DNA of 37,269 bases from Streptomyces humidus. Lineage in GTDB: Bacteria > Actinomycetota > Actinomycetes > Streptomycetales > Streptomycetaceae. The notes below the pieces were generated by a model that made no database searches, had not been told where the DNA came from, and saw only the letters and a program-made list of their open reading frames with translations. Location of the stretch: assembly GCF_014649655.1 (NCBI RefSeq), contig NZ_BMTL01000055.1:1-37269 (forward strand). The letters are read 5' to 3'. Below, piece by piece: positions 1-8,719 of this stretch (its first letter is position 1; every line of letters starts with the position of its first letter). The position numbers and the translations under genes were made by a program.

Positions 1-93
1 CCTCCACGGACGCACCGGATCTACCTCACCCACCCCAGCACTATGCCTGACCAGCACAAACCCAGCCCCCACACTCGGTTTCGAGAACCCTTC

Positions 94-2781
94 TCAGATG
101 TCCAGGCCGTAGTGCTTGCGGGCGCGGTCGACGGTGTCGGGGTCCACTTGTCCGGCCCGTGCCAGCCGGTCCAGGGCCGTCACGGTGATCGATTCGGCGT
201 CCACGCGGAAATAGCGCCGTACGTCCTCGCGGGTGTCGGACAGGCCGAATCCGTCCGTCCCCAGTGAGTAGTAGTCCTGCTCGATCCACTGGCCGATCTG
301 GTCGGGGACCTGGCGCATCCAGTCGCTGACGGCCAGGACCGGACCCGGCGCACCGGCGAGCGCATCGGTCACGAAGGGCACGCCTGTCTCGCCGCGCGTG
401 CGGGCGGTGTCGGCGTCCATCGCGTCCCGGCGGAGCTCCGTCCAAGACGTCACCGACCAGACATCGGCGCGCACGTTCCAGTCGGAGGCGAGCAGTTTCT
501 GCGCGCGCAGGGCCCAGTGGACGGCGGTGCCGGAGGCCAGGAGCTGCAGCCGGGGGCCGGACACGGCGGGGTCGCCGGGTCGGAACGGGTACAGGCCGCG
601 GACGATGCCTTCCTCGATGCCGGGCAGCGCGGGCATGGGCGGCTGGGGCTTCGGCTCGTTGTAGACGGTGAGGTAGTAGAAGACGTTCTCGGGTCGCTCG
701 CCGTACATCCGGCGCAGGCCGTCGCGGACGATGACCGCGATCTCGAAGGCGAATGCCGGGTCGTAGCTGACGGCCGCCGGGTTCGTGGCGGCCAGGAGGT
801 GCGAGTGACCGTCGCCGTGCTGGAGACCTTCGCCGGTCATCGTGGTGCGTCCGGCGGTGCCGCCGACGACGAACCCGCGGCCCATCTGGTCGGCGAGGGC
901 CCAGAACTGGTCGCCGGTGCGCTGGAAGCCGAACATGGCGTAGAAGATGTAGAACGGGATCATCGGTTCGCCGTGGGTGGCGTACGAGGTCGCGGCGGCG
1001 GTGAACTCGGCCATGGAACCGGCTTCGGTGATGCCCTCGATGAGGAGCTGCCCGGTCTCGCTCTCCCTGTAGTGCAGCAGCTGGTCGGCGTCGACGGGGT
1101 CGTAGGTCTGGCCTTGCGGCGAGTAGATGCCTGCCGTGGGGAACATCGACTCCATGCCGAAGGTACGGGCCTCGTCGGGGATGATCGGCACCCAGCGGGC
1201 GCCGGTGCGGCCGTCCCGCATCAGGTCCTTCACCAGGCGGACCAACGCCATGGTGGTGGCGACCTCCTGGTGGCCGAAGCCCTTGAGCAGCGCCTCGAAC
1301 GGCTGCGCGACGGGCTCCGGCAGCGGCTTGGCGATCACGCGGCGCGCCGGGGCGGGACCGCCCAGCGCGGCGCGCCGCTCGCGCAGGTACCGCACCTCGG
1401 GCGAGTTCTCCCCCGGATGCCAGAACGGGACGACGTCACCGGCGAGGGCGCTGTCGGGGATGGGCAGATCCAGCACGTCGCGCAGCTCGCGGAACTGCGC
1501 CATGGTCAGCTTTTTCATCTGGTGGTTGGCGTTGCGGGACTCGAACGCCGACCCGAGGGTGTGCCCCTTGACCGTCTGGGCGAGGATCACCGTCGGTGCC
1601 CCCCGGTGTTCGACGGCGGCCCGGTAGGCGGCGTACACCTTCAACGGCTCGTGCCCACCGCGGGAGTTCTCGAAGAGCTCCACCACCTGGGCGTCGCTCA
1701 GGGTGGCGGAGAGTGCGGACAGGGCGTCTCCGACGAAGAAGTTCTTGCGGATGTAGGCGGCGTCCCGCGCGGCGAAGGTCTGCATCTGGGCGTCGGGCTC
1801 CTCGCCCAGGCGGCGCACCAGGTCGCCGGTCGTGTCCTGGGCCAGCAGCGGGTCCCAGGCCTCGCCCCACAGGGTCTTGACCACGTTCCAGCCCGCCCCG
1901 CGGAACCGGGCCTCCAGCTCCTGCACGATCTTGGAGTTGGACCGCACGGGTCCGTCGAGGCGTTGCAGGTTGCAGTTGATCACGAAGGTGAGGTTGTCCA
2001 GGCCCTCACGGGAGGCCAGCGTCAGGGCGGCCGTGGTCTCCGGCTCGTCCGTCTCCCCGTCGCCGAGGAACGCCCACACGCGGGAGGCGGAGGTGTCTTT
2101 GATGCCGCGCGCGTGCAGATAGCGGTTGAAGCGTGCCTGGTAGACGGCGCCAAGAGGTCCGAGGCCCATGGACACGGTCGGGAACTCCCACAGCCACGGC
2201 AGGCGCCTGGGGTGCGGGTAGGACGGGATGCCCTGACCGCCGGCCTCGCGCCGGAAGGCGTCCAACTGCTGCTCGCTCAGGCGGCCTTCGAGGAACACCC
2301 GTGCGTAGATGCCCGGCGAGGCATGCCCCTGGAGGAACAACTGGTCGCCCGAGCCGTCCTGTTCCTTGCCGCGGAAGAAGTGGTTGAAGCCGATCTCGTA
2401 GAGCCAGGCCGCCGAGGCGTAGGTGGAGATGTGTCCGCCCAGGCCGAGCCGGGAGCCGCGGGTGACCATGGCCGCGGCGTTCCACCGGTTCAGGGCGGTG
2501 ATCCTGGTTTCCATGGCGATGTCGCCGTCGAACGCCGGCTGCGCGGCCGCCGGGACGGTGTTGACGTAGTCCGTGGTGAGCAGCCCCGGCACGGACAGGC
2601 CGGCGCGGGTTGCGTACTCGTGCACGCGCCGGATCAGGTACACCGCCCGATCGGGTCCGGCGTTGCGTATGACGGCGTCGAGGGAGGCCTGCCACTCGGC
2701 GGTCTCCTCGCGGTCACGGTCGGGAAGCTGGTCGAGCTCACTGCTCGACGGGGACGCGGTGGGCCGGGACGGGTCACTCAT
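94..2781 (-). CDS. aceE: Pyruvate dehydrogenase E1 component, homodimeric type
   Basis: This 895-residue protein has the full length of the single-chain (homodimeric) E1 of the pyruvate dehydrogenase complex, which decarboxylates pyruvate on thiamine diphosphate and passes the acetyl group to the E2 lipoyl domain in the cytoplasm. The ThDP/Mg motif GDGETDEPE lies at residues 240-248, followed by the NCNLQRLDGPVR segment typical of AceE. The middle and C-terminal transketolase-like domains follow (EGITEAGSMAEF, GEGLQHGDGHSH). The ATG at 2781 has GAGGAAGG upstream. No E2 or E3 gene adjoins it, so it is probably an additional aceE copy. No ECF41-type motif is visible upstream, so it seems to lie outside the regulon described here. 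Confidence 0.96.
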   Translation of the reverse strand: MSDPSRPTASPSSSELDQLPDRDREETAEWQASLDAVIRNAGPDRAVYLIRRVHEYATRAGLSVPGLLTTDYVNTVPAAAQPAFDGDIAMETRITALNRWNAAAMVTRGSRLGLGGHISTYASAAWLYEIGFNHFFRGKEQDGSGDQLFLQGHASPGIYARVFLEGRLSEQQLDAFRREAGGQGIPSYPHPRRLPWLWEFPTVSMGLGPLGAVYQARFNRYLHARGIKDTSASRVWAFLGDGETDEPETTAALTLASREGLDNLTFVINCNLQRLDGPVRSNSKIVQELEARFRGAGWNVVKTLWGEAWDPLLAQDTTGDLVRRLGEEPDAQMQTFAARDAAYIRKNFFVGDALSALSATLSDAQVVELFENSRGGHEPLKVYAAYRAAVEHRGAPTVILAQTVKGHTLGSAFESRNANHQMKKLTMAQFRELRDVLDLPIPDSALAGDVVPFWHPGENSPEVRYLRERRAALGGPAPARRVIAKPLPEPVAQPFEALLKGFGHQEVATTMALVRLVKDLMRDGRTGARWVPIIPDEARTFGMESMFPTAGIYSPQGQTYDPVDADQLLHYRESETGQLLIEGITEAGSMAEFTAAATSYATHGEPMIPFYIFYAMFGFQRTGDQFWALADQMGRGFVVGGTAGRTTMTGEGLQHGDGHSHLLAATNPAAVSYDPAFAFEIAVIVRDGLRRMYGERPENVFYYLTVYNEPKPQPPMPALPGIEEGIVRGLYPFRPGDPAVSGPRLQLLASGTAVHWALRAQKLLASDWNVRADVWSVTSWTELRRDAMDADTARTRGETGVPFVTDALAGAPGPVLAVSDWMRQVPDQIGQWIEQDYYSLGTDGFGLSDTREDVRRYFRVDAESITVTALDRLARAGQVDPDTVDRARKHYGLDI

Positions 2782-2867
2782 GGGCGGCCTTCCTCAAGGC
2801 ATGGGGCGGGGGAGTCGTGAGGGGGTGGTGGACACTGCGGGCCGTCGGACGGTGCGGCGCGGGTGGA

Positions 2868-3296
2868 TCAGCGGTCTGCACCGCCCGCACGCGCGGCGAG
2901 ACACGTGTGCCCTTCGTGATCGAGGTCGAACGGTCGCTCCTTGGGTCCGGCGGCTGCCAGGAAGGCCGAACAGCGGCACCACGACGGCGACGTGGGCGAG
3001 GGGGCGGCGACGCGGTCGGCCACAGCAGCAGCGGGGGCCACGTGCACCCCGTCCGCGTACACGCCCGCGCAGACGGCGCTCGCCACGGACTCGAAAAGCG
3101 GGGTGGCGCGCCCCAGGGAACACGGCAGTGCGGAACGGCGGACGAGGTCCTGCTGTGCGGCCTTGGCCCGGAGGCAACCCGAGGCGACGCGGTCGGCGCC
3201 CAGGGCGAGCGGTACCACCTGCGCCCCGTGGTCCCGCAGACGGGTGACCGATCCCGAGCCGATCAGTCCCGTGGCGCCTGCAACGACGACTTTCAT
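2868..3296 (-). pseudogene. Decayed NmrA-like NAD(P)-binding reductase with internal deletion
   Basis: The N-terminus (MKVVVAGATGLIGSGSV) is the Rossmann start of the same NmrA-like SDR family as the intact genes at 12362-13108 and 27484-28227. It has the same kind of ribosome binding site (AAGGAG before the ATG at 3296). About 40 residues in, it jumps to a stretch (CLRAKAAQQDLVRRSALPCS) that aligns with GYFRAKQAQEELIKASGIPWS of the 12362 gene. The text between, roughly 80 residues including the substrate region, is missing. The rest drifts into unrelated sequence. The frame is open for 142 residues, but the protein is unlikely to fold as a reductase. A perfect ECF41-type promoter remains upstream. 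Confidence 0.72.
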
Positions 3297-3391
3297 GCGG
3301 TCTCCTTCGCCGGGGCGGGACGGCCGGGCGTGACGGCCAGACGTGCTCAGAGGTCGGCGAGGTCGGATGCGCCCGCTCGCTCGGCCTGGTT

Positions 3392-3418
3392 GACCGGACG
3401 AAAGGTGTTGTTGTGACA
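3392..3418 (-). promoter_or_regulatory. ECF41-type promoter motif (TGTCACA-N16-GGTC)
   Basis: Read on the minus strand, TGTCACA (3418-3412) is followed after 16 bases by GGTC (3395-3392). It points at the NmrA remnant, whose ATG is about 95 bases downstream. Spacing and both boxes are identical to the motif at the other sites in this window. Confidence 0.7.
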
Positions 3419-3518
3419 AGCTGCCCGTTACCCGATCCGGGGTCGTCCCGAGGGCGGGTGTCCCGCGACCACGACCACGGGGAGGACGCGGGTGCCGCGG
3501 GATACCGGAGGGGTGGAC

Positions 3519-4013
3519 CTACTCCACGAAGTAGGAGTCGTGCCGGTCGAAGAACGCGGAGCGCTCCTCCTCAGAGGCGTGCGCCAGCTGCGACACCTGC
3601 TCGAAGTACTCCTCGCGCGGCGCGCCCGGTGTGAACAGCAGGAGCATGTCCGCCGGTGCGTCGGAGTCGTTGCGGAAGGCGTGCAGCCCGCCTTGCGGCA
3701 CGTGCAGGAAGTCGCCCTTGCGAGCGTCGACCCAGCGCACACCGTCGAAGATGCGCACGGTGCCGTCCAGGATGTAGAACGACTCCGAGATCCGCTTGTG
3801 GAAGTGCGTCTTCGGACCGCCGGCCCGCGGCCTCATCTCGACGCGGTACAGCCCGAACTCGCCGCGGGTGGTCGCGGTGGTGGCCAGATAGTGGGTGGCA
3901 TCCTTGCCCGGCCCGCTCTCGCCGAGGTCGGGTGGGGTGTCGGCAGGCCGGAAAACGGCGCTGACCTCGCCGTCGTCTCCGAAGTACTTCTGTTCCGGGT
4001 AGGGGTACGACAT
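3519..4013 (-). CDS. Cupin domain protein
   Basis: A 164-residue single-domain cupin. It carries metal-site type histidines and an acidic residue in KTHFHKRISESFYILDG (cupin motif 1) and a second motif around HVPQGGLHAFRN. No signal peptide is seen, so it is probably cytoplasmic. The start at 4013 has GAAAGGAAACCACC upstream. The substrate is not evident; such cupins range from dioxygenases to sensors and isomerases. It is transcribed alone from an ECF41-type site at 4080-4106, and its leader contains four copies of a hexamer. Confidence 0.85.
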   Translation of the reverse strand: MSYPYPEQKYFGDDGEVSAVFRPADTPPDLGESGPGKDATHYLATTATTRGEFGLYRVEMRPRAGGPKTHFHKRISESFYILDGTVRIFDGVRWVDARKGDFLHVPQGGLHAFRNDSDAPADMLLLFTPGAPREEYFEQVSQLAHASEEERSAFFDRHDSYFVE

Positions 4014-4027
4014 GGTGGTTTCCTTTC

Positions 4028-4051
4028 CTGAGGCTGAGGCTGAGGCTGAGG
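4028..4051. repeat. Hexanucleotide repeat (CTGAGG)4 in a 5' leader
   Basis: Four perfect tandem copies of CTGAGG (CCTCAG on the coding strand) lie between the predicted promoter and the ribosome binding site of the cupin gene at 3519-4013. Copy number could vary by slippage without changing any reading frame. Confidence 0.9.
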
Positions 4052-4079
4052 CGGTCGCGTGCGCGCCCGCACTCGATGT

Positions 4080-4106
4080 GACCGGTGGGCACGGTCCGAT
4101 GTGACG
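4080..4106 (-). promoter_or_regulatory. ECF41-type promoter motif (CGTCACA-N16-GGTC)
   Basis: On the minus strand CGTCACA (4106-4100) and GGTC (4083-4080) are separated by 16 bases. It lies about 66 bases before the cupin ATG at 4013. One base differs from TGTCACA. Confidence 0.65.
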
Positions 4107-4145
4107 ACAGCGCGGCGATGAGCCGCGGTGCCGCGCGGTCGGGTG

Positions 4146-5093
4146 TCAGCGGGTGAGGCAGTCGTGGCGGGGGTGTCCTCGTCGCAAGGCCCGTACGTCC
4201 CGTACCGCCGCGGCGAAGGCCTCGGGGCGTTCCTGCGGCAGGTTGTGGCCGGCGTCCGCGACTTGAAGGTGCAGGCGGGGGCCGGTGAAGTGGTGAGCGG
4301 TCGATGACGCGTCGGTCGCCGGAAAGTTGCCGTCGGCGGTGCCGTCCAGGGTGACCGTGGGCACGGTGATCGGAGGAAGGCCGGCGAGGCGTGCTTCCAG
4401 ATCGGCGTACGCGTCCGCGCCCGGCGCCAGGCCGAGGCGGTGCCGGTAGGAGTGGATGACGACGTCGACGTAGTCCGGATTGGTGAAGGCCTCAGCGGCC
4501 CGCTCCAGTTCGGCTTCGCCGAAGGCCCACACGGGGGAGTTGCGTTTCCAGATGACCCGGGCGACGCCCCGTGGATCGACTGCCAGTCCGGTGCGGCCGC
4601 GCTCGGTGAGGAAGTAGTAGAAGTACCAGAAACCCGCCTCCAGTTCGGGGGAGATGGGGTTCATGGCGGCGCCGATGTCCTGGATCAGGTAGCCGTTGAC
4701 GCAGACCAGGCCGAGGACCCGTTCGGTCCACAAGGCCGCGGCGACCGTGGCCGCGCGACCGCCCCAGTCGTAGCCGGCGAGGTAGGCCCGCTCGATGCCG
4801 AGGGCGTCCAGGAGCGCGATGACGTCCGCCCCCAGGGCCGCCTGCTGGCCGGAACGGGGAAGGGAGTCGGACAGGAATCTCGTGGGGCCGTGCCCTCGCA
4901 GATGGGGGACGATGACGCGAAATCCGCCTTCGGCCAGCAAGGGAGCCACGTCCACGTAACTGTGGATGTCGTAGGGGAAACCGTGCAGAAGGACGACGGT
5001 GTCATCGTCGGGGGAGCCCGTCTCGTAATAGGCGACTTCGAGCACGTCGGTCGTGACGCGTCGCAGCGGGGCGAGCAGGGGCAGGGCTGACAT
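4146..5093 (-). CDS. Alpha/beta hydrolase, epoxide hydrolase / dehalogenase-like
   Basis: An approximately 315-residue alpha/beta-hydrolase fold protein. The oxyanion-hole motif is LLHGFPYD. The nucleophile elbow GYDWGGRA carries aspartate rather than serine, as in epoxide hydrolases and haloalkane dehalogenases. The C-terminal histidine lies in DAGHNLPQERPEAF. The open frame extends to an ATG at 5240, but the added 49 residues are proline/arginine-rich and lack a ribosome binding site. The ATG at 5093 follows GGAGGATTCGC, so I chose it. The ECF41-type site at 5339-5365 would give a leader of about 240 bases. The physiological substrate is unknown. Confidence 0.86.
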   Translation of the reverse strand: MSALPLLAPLRRVTTDVLEVAYYETGSPDDDTVVLLHGFPYDIHSYVDVAPLLAEGGFRVIVPHLRGHGPTRFLSDSLPRSGQQAALGADVIALLDALGIERAYLAGYDWGGRAATVAAALWTERVLGLVCVNGYLIQDIGAAMNPISPELEAGFWYFYYFLTERGRTGLAVDPRGVARVIWKRNSPVWAFGEAELERAAEAFTNPDYVDVVIHSYRHRLGLAPGADAYADLEARLAGLPPITVPTVTLDGTADGNFPATDASSTAHHFTGPRLHLQVADAGHNLPQERPEAFAAAVRDVRALRRGHPRHDCLTR

Positions 5094-5338
5094 GCGAATC
5101 CTCCGACGAAGGAGCGGTGGGGGAGGGGAGCCGCGGTTCCGGTCGGGCGCGGCTGGAGTACCGGGTGGTGTGGCCGGACGCCTTACCGGGCCCGGTCGCC
5201 GTCGAGTTCGGCCCTCGGCGACAGTGTGCACAGTGTGCATGAGAAGGTTGTCTTGTTAGTGTCAAGAGTGTTGGCGTCATAATGGGTGCGCGAGTGCACG
5301 ACGTGATCTCCTCTCCACGGGGGACTGACTACCGCACA

Positions 5339-5365
5339 GACCGGCCTCCGCCGCCTGCTGTGACA
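5339..5365 (-). promoter_or_regulatory. ECF41-type promoter motif (TGTCACA-N16-GGTC)
   Basis: On the minus strand TGTCACA (5365-5359) and GGTC (5342-5339) are separated by 16 bases. The gene downstream is the hydrolase at 4146-5093. The long leader is unusual among the sites here. Confidence 0.65.
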
Positions 5366-5509
5366 GCGAAACAAGTCCTGCTCAGCGCTGTGCGCGTCAG
5401 CGCCGGACGGACCCCGCGGTCCGTGGCGGCCCGAGGACGCGGGCGTTCCGGGCGCACACCCTCTCCGTGTTCCGTTCGAACGGGCGCGGAACTCCGACCG
5501 ACTCAGGTG

Positions 5510-6292
5510 ATGACCATGGAAACCGAAAGTGTTCTGCATCCGAGCTTCCTCGTGCCCGTCGGGCACGTGGAGCCGGTGCCCCGCCGTATCAGGGGCGTGA
5601 TCGGCGGTCGCACCGTCTTCGACACGCGGCGCGCCCTGTATGTCTGGGAGTGGCAGGCCTATCCGCAGTTCAGCATCCCGGTGCGGGACCTTGTCGACGG
5701 CGTCCTCGACGACGAAGGGGTCGCCGAGGAGCACGGTGCGGGCACGGCGCACCGGCACACTCTGTCCGTGGGCGGGGACTCGCGCCCCGGTGCCGCGTGG
5801 GTGTGGGGGAAGGACGCTCCGGCGCCGCTCCAGGGCACGGTGCGCTTCGAGTGGCCCGCCATCGACTACTGGTTCGAGGAGGACGAACCCGTCTTCGTCC
5901 ACCCCAGGAGCCCGTACTCGCGTGTGGACGCCGTGCGTTCCTCCAGCAGCGTGCGCGTGGAGCTGGAGGGCGTGGTCCTGGCGGAGGCGCCGGCGTGCGT
6001 CAAACTCTTCGAGACCGGCCTGCCGACGCGCTACTACCTTGACCGCGCGCACGTCGACTGGACCCGACTGCGGCGGACCGACACGGTGACCCGCTGCCCG
6101 TACAAGGGAACGACGAGTGGTTACTGGTCGTTCGACGGTCCCACCGCCGTCCACGAGGACATCGCCTGGGCGTACGACTTCCCGACCATCCACGCCAACC
6201 GCATCGCGGGCCTGACGGCCTTCTACAACGAGCACGTGGACCTCTTCGTGGACGGCGAGCCGCTGCCGAAGCCCGGAGCACCCCATTCCTAG
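5510..6292 (+). CDS. DUF427 domain protein
   Basis: A protein of about 260 residues with two related DUF427-like halves. The second is clear: RSSSSVRVELEGVVLAEA followed by LPTRYYLDRAHVD and CPYKGTTSGYWS, the conserved core of this family (PF04248). The first half begins RRIRGVIGGRTVFDTRRALYV. Function of the family is not established. Three in-frame starts (GTG 5507, ATG 5510, ATG 5516) lie together after ACTCAGGTG; upstream reading is low-complexity. A weak match to the ECF41-type motif (CGTCAGC-N16-GGTC, 5395-5421) lies about 90 bases before the start but is too degenerate to call. A hairpin terminator follows. Confidence 0.85.
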   Translation: MTMETESVLHPSFLVPVGHVEPVPRRIRGVIGGRTVFDTRRALYVWEWQAYPQFSIPVRDLVDGVLDDEGVAEEHGAGTAHRHTLSVGGDSRPGAAWVWGKDAPAPLQGTVRFEWPAIDYWFEEDEPVFVHPRSPYSRVDAVRSSSSVRVELEGVVLAEAPACVKLFETGLPTRYYLDRAHVDWTRLRRTDTVTRCPYKGTTSGYWSFDGPTAVHEDIAWAYDFPTIHANRIAGLTAFYNEHVDLFVDGEPLPKPGAPHS

Positions 6293-6308
6293 CCCCGCTC
6301 CGGTGTCC

Positions 6309-6339
6309 GGTCCTGGGCCGCAGTCGACGGCCCGGGACC
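6309..6339 (+). terminator. Rho-independent-type hairpin after the DUF427 gene
   Basis: GGTCCTGGGCCG (6309-6320) pairs with CGGCCCGGGACC (6328-6339), with one U-G wobble and a 7-base loop, followed by CTTT. It lies between the DUF427 stop and the next promoter, insulating the two units. Confidence 0.6.
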
Positions 6340-6345
6340 CTTTGG

Positions 6346-6372
6346 TGTCACACATCTACTGCGCGCCCGGTC
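6346..6372 (+). promoter_or_regulatory. ECF41-type promoter motif (TGTCACA-N16-GGTC)
   Basis: TGTCACA (6346-6352) and GGTC (6369-6372) on the plus strand with 16 bases between. It lies 46 bases before the ATG of the hydrolase at 6419 and directly after a terminator. Confidence 0.72.
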
Positions 6373-6418
6373 CCATGGTGTGAAAAGTCCTCCTTAATCG
6401 CCAGAGAAGGAACACACC

Positions 6419-7369
6419 ATGAGCGACATCGTTCTCGAGCCCGCCGCACAGGACTTTGCCGACGCGACCGCCAAGCCGCCGCTGCTGTACGAGCTCGGGG
6501 TCGAGGGCGCGCGCAAGCTGCTCGACGACGTGCAGGCGCAGCCCATCGAGAAGCCCGACGTGGACGAGAAGTGGATCACCGTTCCGGCTTCGGTCGGCGA
6601 TGTGCGGGTGCGCATCCTCAAGCCCGTCGGCAGCACCGGCCCCCTGCCTGTCATCCTCTATGTGCACGGCGGTGGCTGGATCCTCGGCAACGCCGACACG
6701 CACGACCGGCTCGTGCGCGAGCTGACCGTCGGGGTGAAAGCGGCCCTGGTGTTCGTGGAGTACGACCGCTCCCCGGAGGCCAAGTACCCGGTCGCCATCG
6801 AGCAGGCCTACGCGACCGCCCGGTGGATCACCACCGAGGGCGCGGGCGAAGGGCTCGACGCCTCCCGGCTGGCCGTCGCCGGTGACTCGGTCGGCGGCAA
6901 CATGACCGCTGCCCTGACCCACATGGCGAGGCAGCGGGGCGACGTGACCTTCGTGCACCAGTCGCTGTACTACCCCGTCACCGACGCGGCCCAGGACACC
7001 GAGAGCTACCGGACCTTCGCGCACGGCCCGCATCTGACGGCCAAGGCCATGGAATGGTTCTGGAACGCCTACACCACAGACCCCGCCGAGCGCGCCCAGA
7101 TCACCGCCTCGCCGTTGCGGGCGACGCTGGAAGACCTCCGGGACCTGCCGCCGGCGCTCGTCGTCGTCGACGAGAACGACGTGCTGCGCGACGAGGGCGA
7201 GGCCTACGCCCGCAAGCTCGTCCAGGCCGGTGTGCCGACGACCAGCATCCGCTACAACGCCTCCCTGCACGACTTCATGATGCTGAACACGGTCCGCGGC
7301 ACCCAGGCGTCGACCGCCGCGATCGAGCAGGCCATCCACGTGCTGCGCAAGGCTCTCGGAACCGACTGA
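6419..7369 (+). CDS. Alpha/beta hydrolase of the hormone-sensitive lipase (type IV esterase) family
   Basis: A 316-residue esterase with the family signature HGGGW (oxyanion hole), the nucleophile motif GDSVGGN, the acid in DENDVLRDEG and the histidine in LHDFMML. All catalytic residues are in the expected order. The ATG at 6419 follows AGAAGGAACACACC. It is the first gene of a two-gene operon with 7419-8138 (49 bases apart), behind an ECF41-type promoter. Enzymes of this family hydrolyse short acyl esters; the natural substrate is not predictable here. Confidence 0.92.
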   Translation: MSDIVLEPAAQDFADATAKPPLLYELGVEGARKLLDDVQAQPIEKPDVDEKWITVPASVGDVRVRILKPVGSTGPLPVILYVHGGGWILGNADTHDRLVRELTVGVKAALVFVEYDRSPEAKYPVAIEQAYATARWITTEGAGEGLDASRLAVAGDSVGGNMTAALTHMARQRGDVTFVHQSLYYPVTDAAQDTESYRTFAHGPHLTAKAMEWFWNAYTTDPAERAQITASPLRATLEDLRDLPPALVVVDENDVLRDEGEAYARKLVQAGVPTTSIRYNASLHDFMMLNTVRGTQASTAAIEQAIHVLRKALGTD

Positions 7370-7418
7370 CGCCGCCCACCCGACCCCATTCCCCCCGCAC
7401 GTCGAAAGGCCGTTTTTC

Positions 7419-8138
7419 ATGAGTGCACACAAGCCCACCATCGTCCTCGTACACGGCGCGTTCGCGGACGCCTCCAGTTGGAACGGTGTCGTCGACAAGC
7501 TGCTCGCGCACGACTATCCGGTGATCGCCGTCGCCAATCCGCTGCGCGGCCTGACCACCGACGCCGAGTACGTCCGGCAGATCGTGACGTCCGTCGAGGG
7601 GCCCGTCGTCCTCGTCGGCCATTCCTACGGCGGGTCCGTCATCAGCAACGCGGCCAAGGGGCTGCCCGAGGTCAAGGCGCTCGTCTTCGTCGCGGCATTC
7701 CTGCCGGAGGAGGGCGAGAGCGCCGTCACCCTGTCGGGCAAGTTCCAAGGCAGCACCCTCGGCGACACGCTCCGGCCCGTGCCGGTGAAGCTGCCCGACG
7801 GCACCCAGGTCATGGACCTGTACATCGAACAGGCCAAGTTCCACGCGCAGTTCGCCGCCGACGTCCCCGAAAAGACCACGGCCGTCATGGCCGCGACTCA
7901 GCGGCCGGTGGCCGAAGCCGCGCTGGCGGAGGGCGCGTCCGCGCCCGCGTGGCGGGACATTCCCTCCTGGGTGCTGGTGGCGGACGAGGACCGGAACATC
8001 CCCCCGCAGGTGCAGAGCTACATGGCCGAGCGGGCGGGGGCGACCGTCATGAAAATCTCCGCCTCCCACGCGGTCAGCGTCTCGCGACCCGGTGACGTGG
8101 CCCGTCTGATCAACGAGGCGGCGCAGGCGACCGCCTGA
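7419..8138 (+). CDS. Alpha/beta hydrolase (pyrethroid hydrolase / EstC-like)
   Basis: A 239-residue small alpha/beta hydrolase. The N-terminal VLVHGAFADASSW gives the oxyanion loop, GHSYGG the serine nucleophile, ADEDRNIPP the acid and SASHAVSVSRP the histidine. The ATG follows CGAAAGGCCGTTTTTC. It is probably cotranscribed with the esterase 49 bases upstream, so the pair falls under the same ECF41-type promoter at 6346. This family is often annotated as an alpha/beta hydrolase of unknown substrate in Streptomyces. Confidence 0.9.
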   Translation: MSAHKPTIVLVHGAFADASSWNGVVDKLLAHDYPVIAVANPLRGLTTDAEYVRQIVTSVEGPVVLVGHSYGGSVISNAAKGLPEVKALVFVAAFLPEEGESAVTLSGKFQGSTLGDTLRPVPVKLPDGTQVMDLYIEQAKFHAQFAADVPEKTTAVMAATQRPVAEAALAEGASAPAWRDIPSWVLVADEDRNIPPQVQSYMAERAGATVMKISASHAVSVSRPGDVARLINEAAQATA

Positions 8139-8196
8139 GCCGGAGGCCCGCGCCTGACGGACCCCGCACCCCGCGTTGTTGTGTGGGCCTGACGCT

Positions 8197-8601
8197 TCAC
8201 GGAAGTGGTGCGGGCTCCGCGAGCAACGTGGGCACGGTGATGATCGTGACGTCCTTTGTCAGCAGCCGATGGACGGGACAGCGTCCCGCGACCGCGAGGA
8301 GTTGGTCCCGCTGCGCCGGGGCCAACTCCCCGACGAGCCCTATGTTCTTGACCACCTGCCCCTGTGCGTCGAAGCGGACCGCGACGTCCACCCGGTCCAG
8401 CGGCCATCCGTGGCGCTGCGCGTAGGCCCGCACCGCCATGGACGTGCACGCTCCGAGCGCCGCCAGGAGGAGTTCGCCCGGAGTGGGGCCGGTGTCGGTG
8501 CCGACGGGCTCCGGCTCGTCGGCTGTCAGGCGGTGTGCACCGATCGCCACGGAGCGCGCGAGTTGCTTTCCTTCGGCCACGGTGACGATGCGCGTGTTCA
8601 T
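8197..8601 (-). CDS. OsmC-family peroxide-detoxifying protein
   Basis: A 134-residue OsmC/Ohr-fold protein. The two redox cysteines of the family are in LGACTSMAVRAYA and AGRCPVHRLL. The family reduces organic or fatty-acid hydroperoxides with thiols in the cytoplasm. The start at 8601 has GAGAGG six bases upstream. It is preceded by an ECF41-type site and is convergent with the hydrolase operon on its left. Confidence 0.92.
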   Translation of the reverse strand: MNTRIVTVAEGKQLARSVAIGAHRLTADEPEPVGTDTGPTPGELLLAALGACTSMAVRAYAQRHGWPLDRVDVAVRFDAQGQVVKNIGLVGELAPAQRDQLLAVAGRCPVHRLLTKDVTIITVPTLLAEPAPLP

Positions 8602-8657
8602 GCTTGCCTCTCAGCCGAGGTAGGGGCAGAGGCACGACCTGTGCCTCCCGAAGCTCA

Positions 8658-8684
8658 GACCGTGTGGGGCGCCCGACTGTGACG
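8658..8684 (-). promoter_or_regulatory. ECF41-type promoter motif (CGTCACA-N16-GGTC)
   Basis: On the minus strand CGTCACA (8684-8678) and GGTC (8661-8658) are spaced by 16 bases, 56 bases before the OsmC ATG. Confidence 0.65.
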
Positions 8685-8719
8685 GCCGGCGTACCCGTAC
8701 CCGGCTGCAAGCGGGGGGT

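Noticed and set aside
517..2820. Long open frame opposite aceE (767 codons)
   Set aside because: It is a shadow of aceE codon bias on the other strand, with no family resemblance.
3458..3505. Inverted repeat GTGTCCCGCG / CGCGGGATAC after the cupin gene as terminator
   Set aside because: The loop is 28 bases and the stem has a mismatch; too weak to call.
5094..5240. N-terminal extension of the hydrolase to ATG 5240
   Set aside because: Low-complexity residues and no ribosome binding site; the ATG at 5093 has GGAGGA.
5395..5421. CGTCAGC-N16-GGTC before the DUF427 gene
   Set aside because: The spacing fits, but the -35 box has three mismatches to TGTCACA, so it cannot be separated from background.
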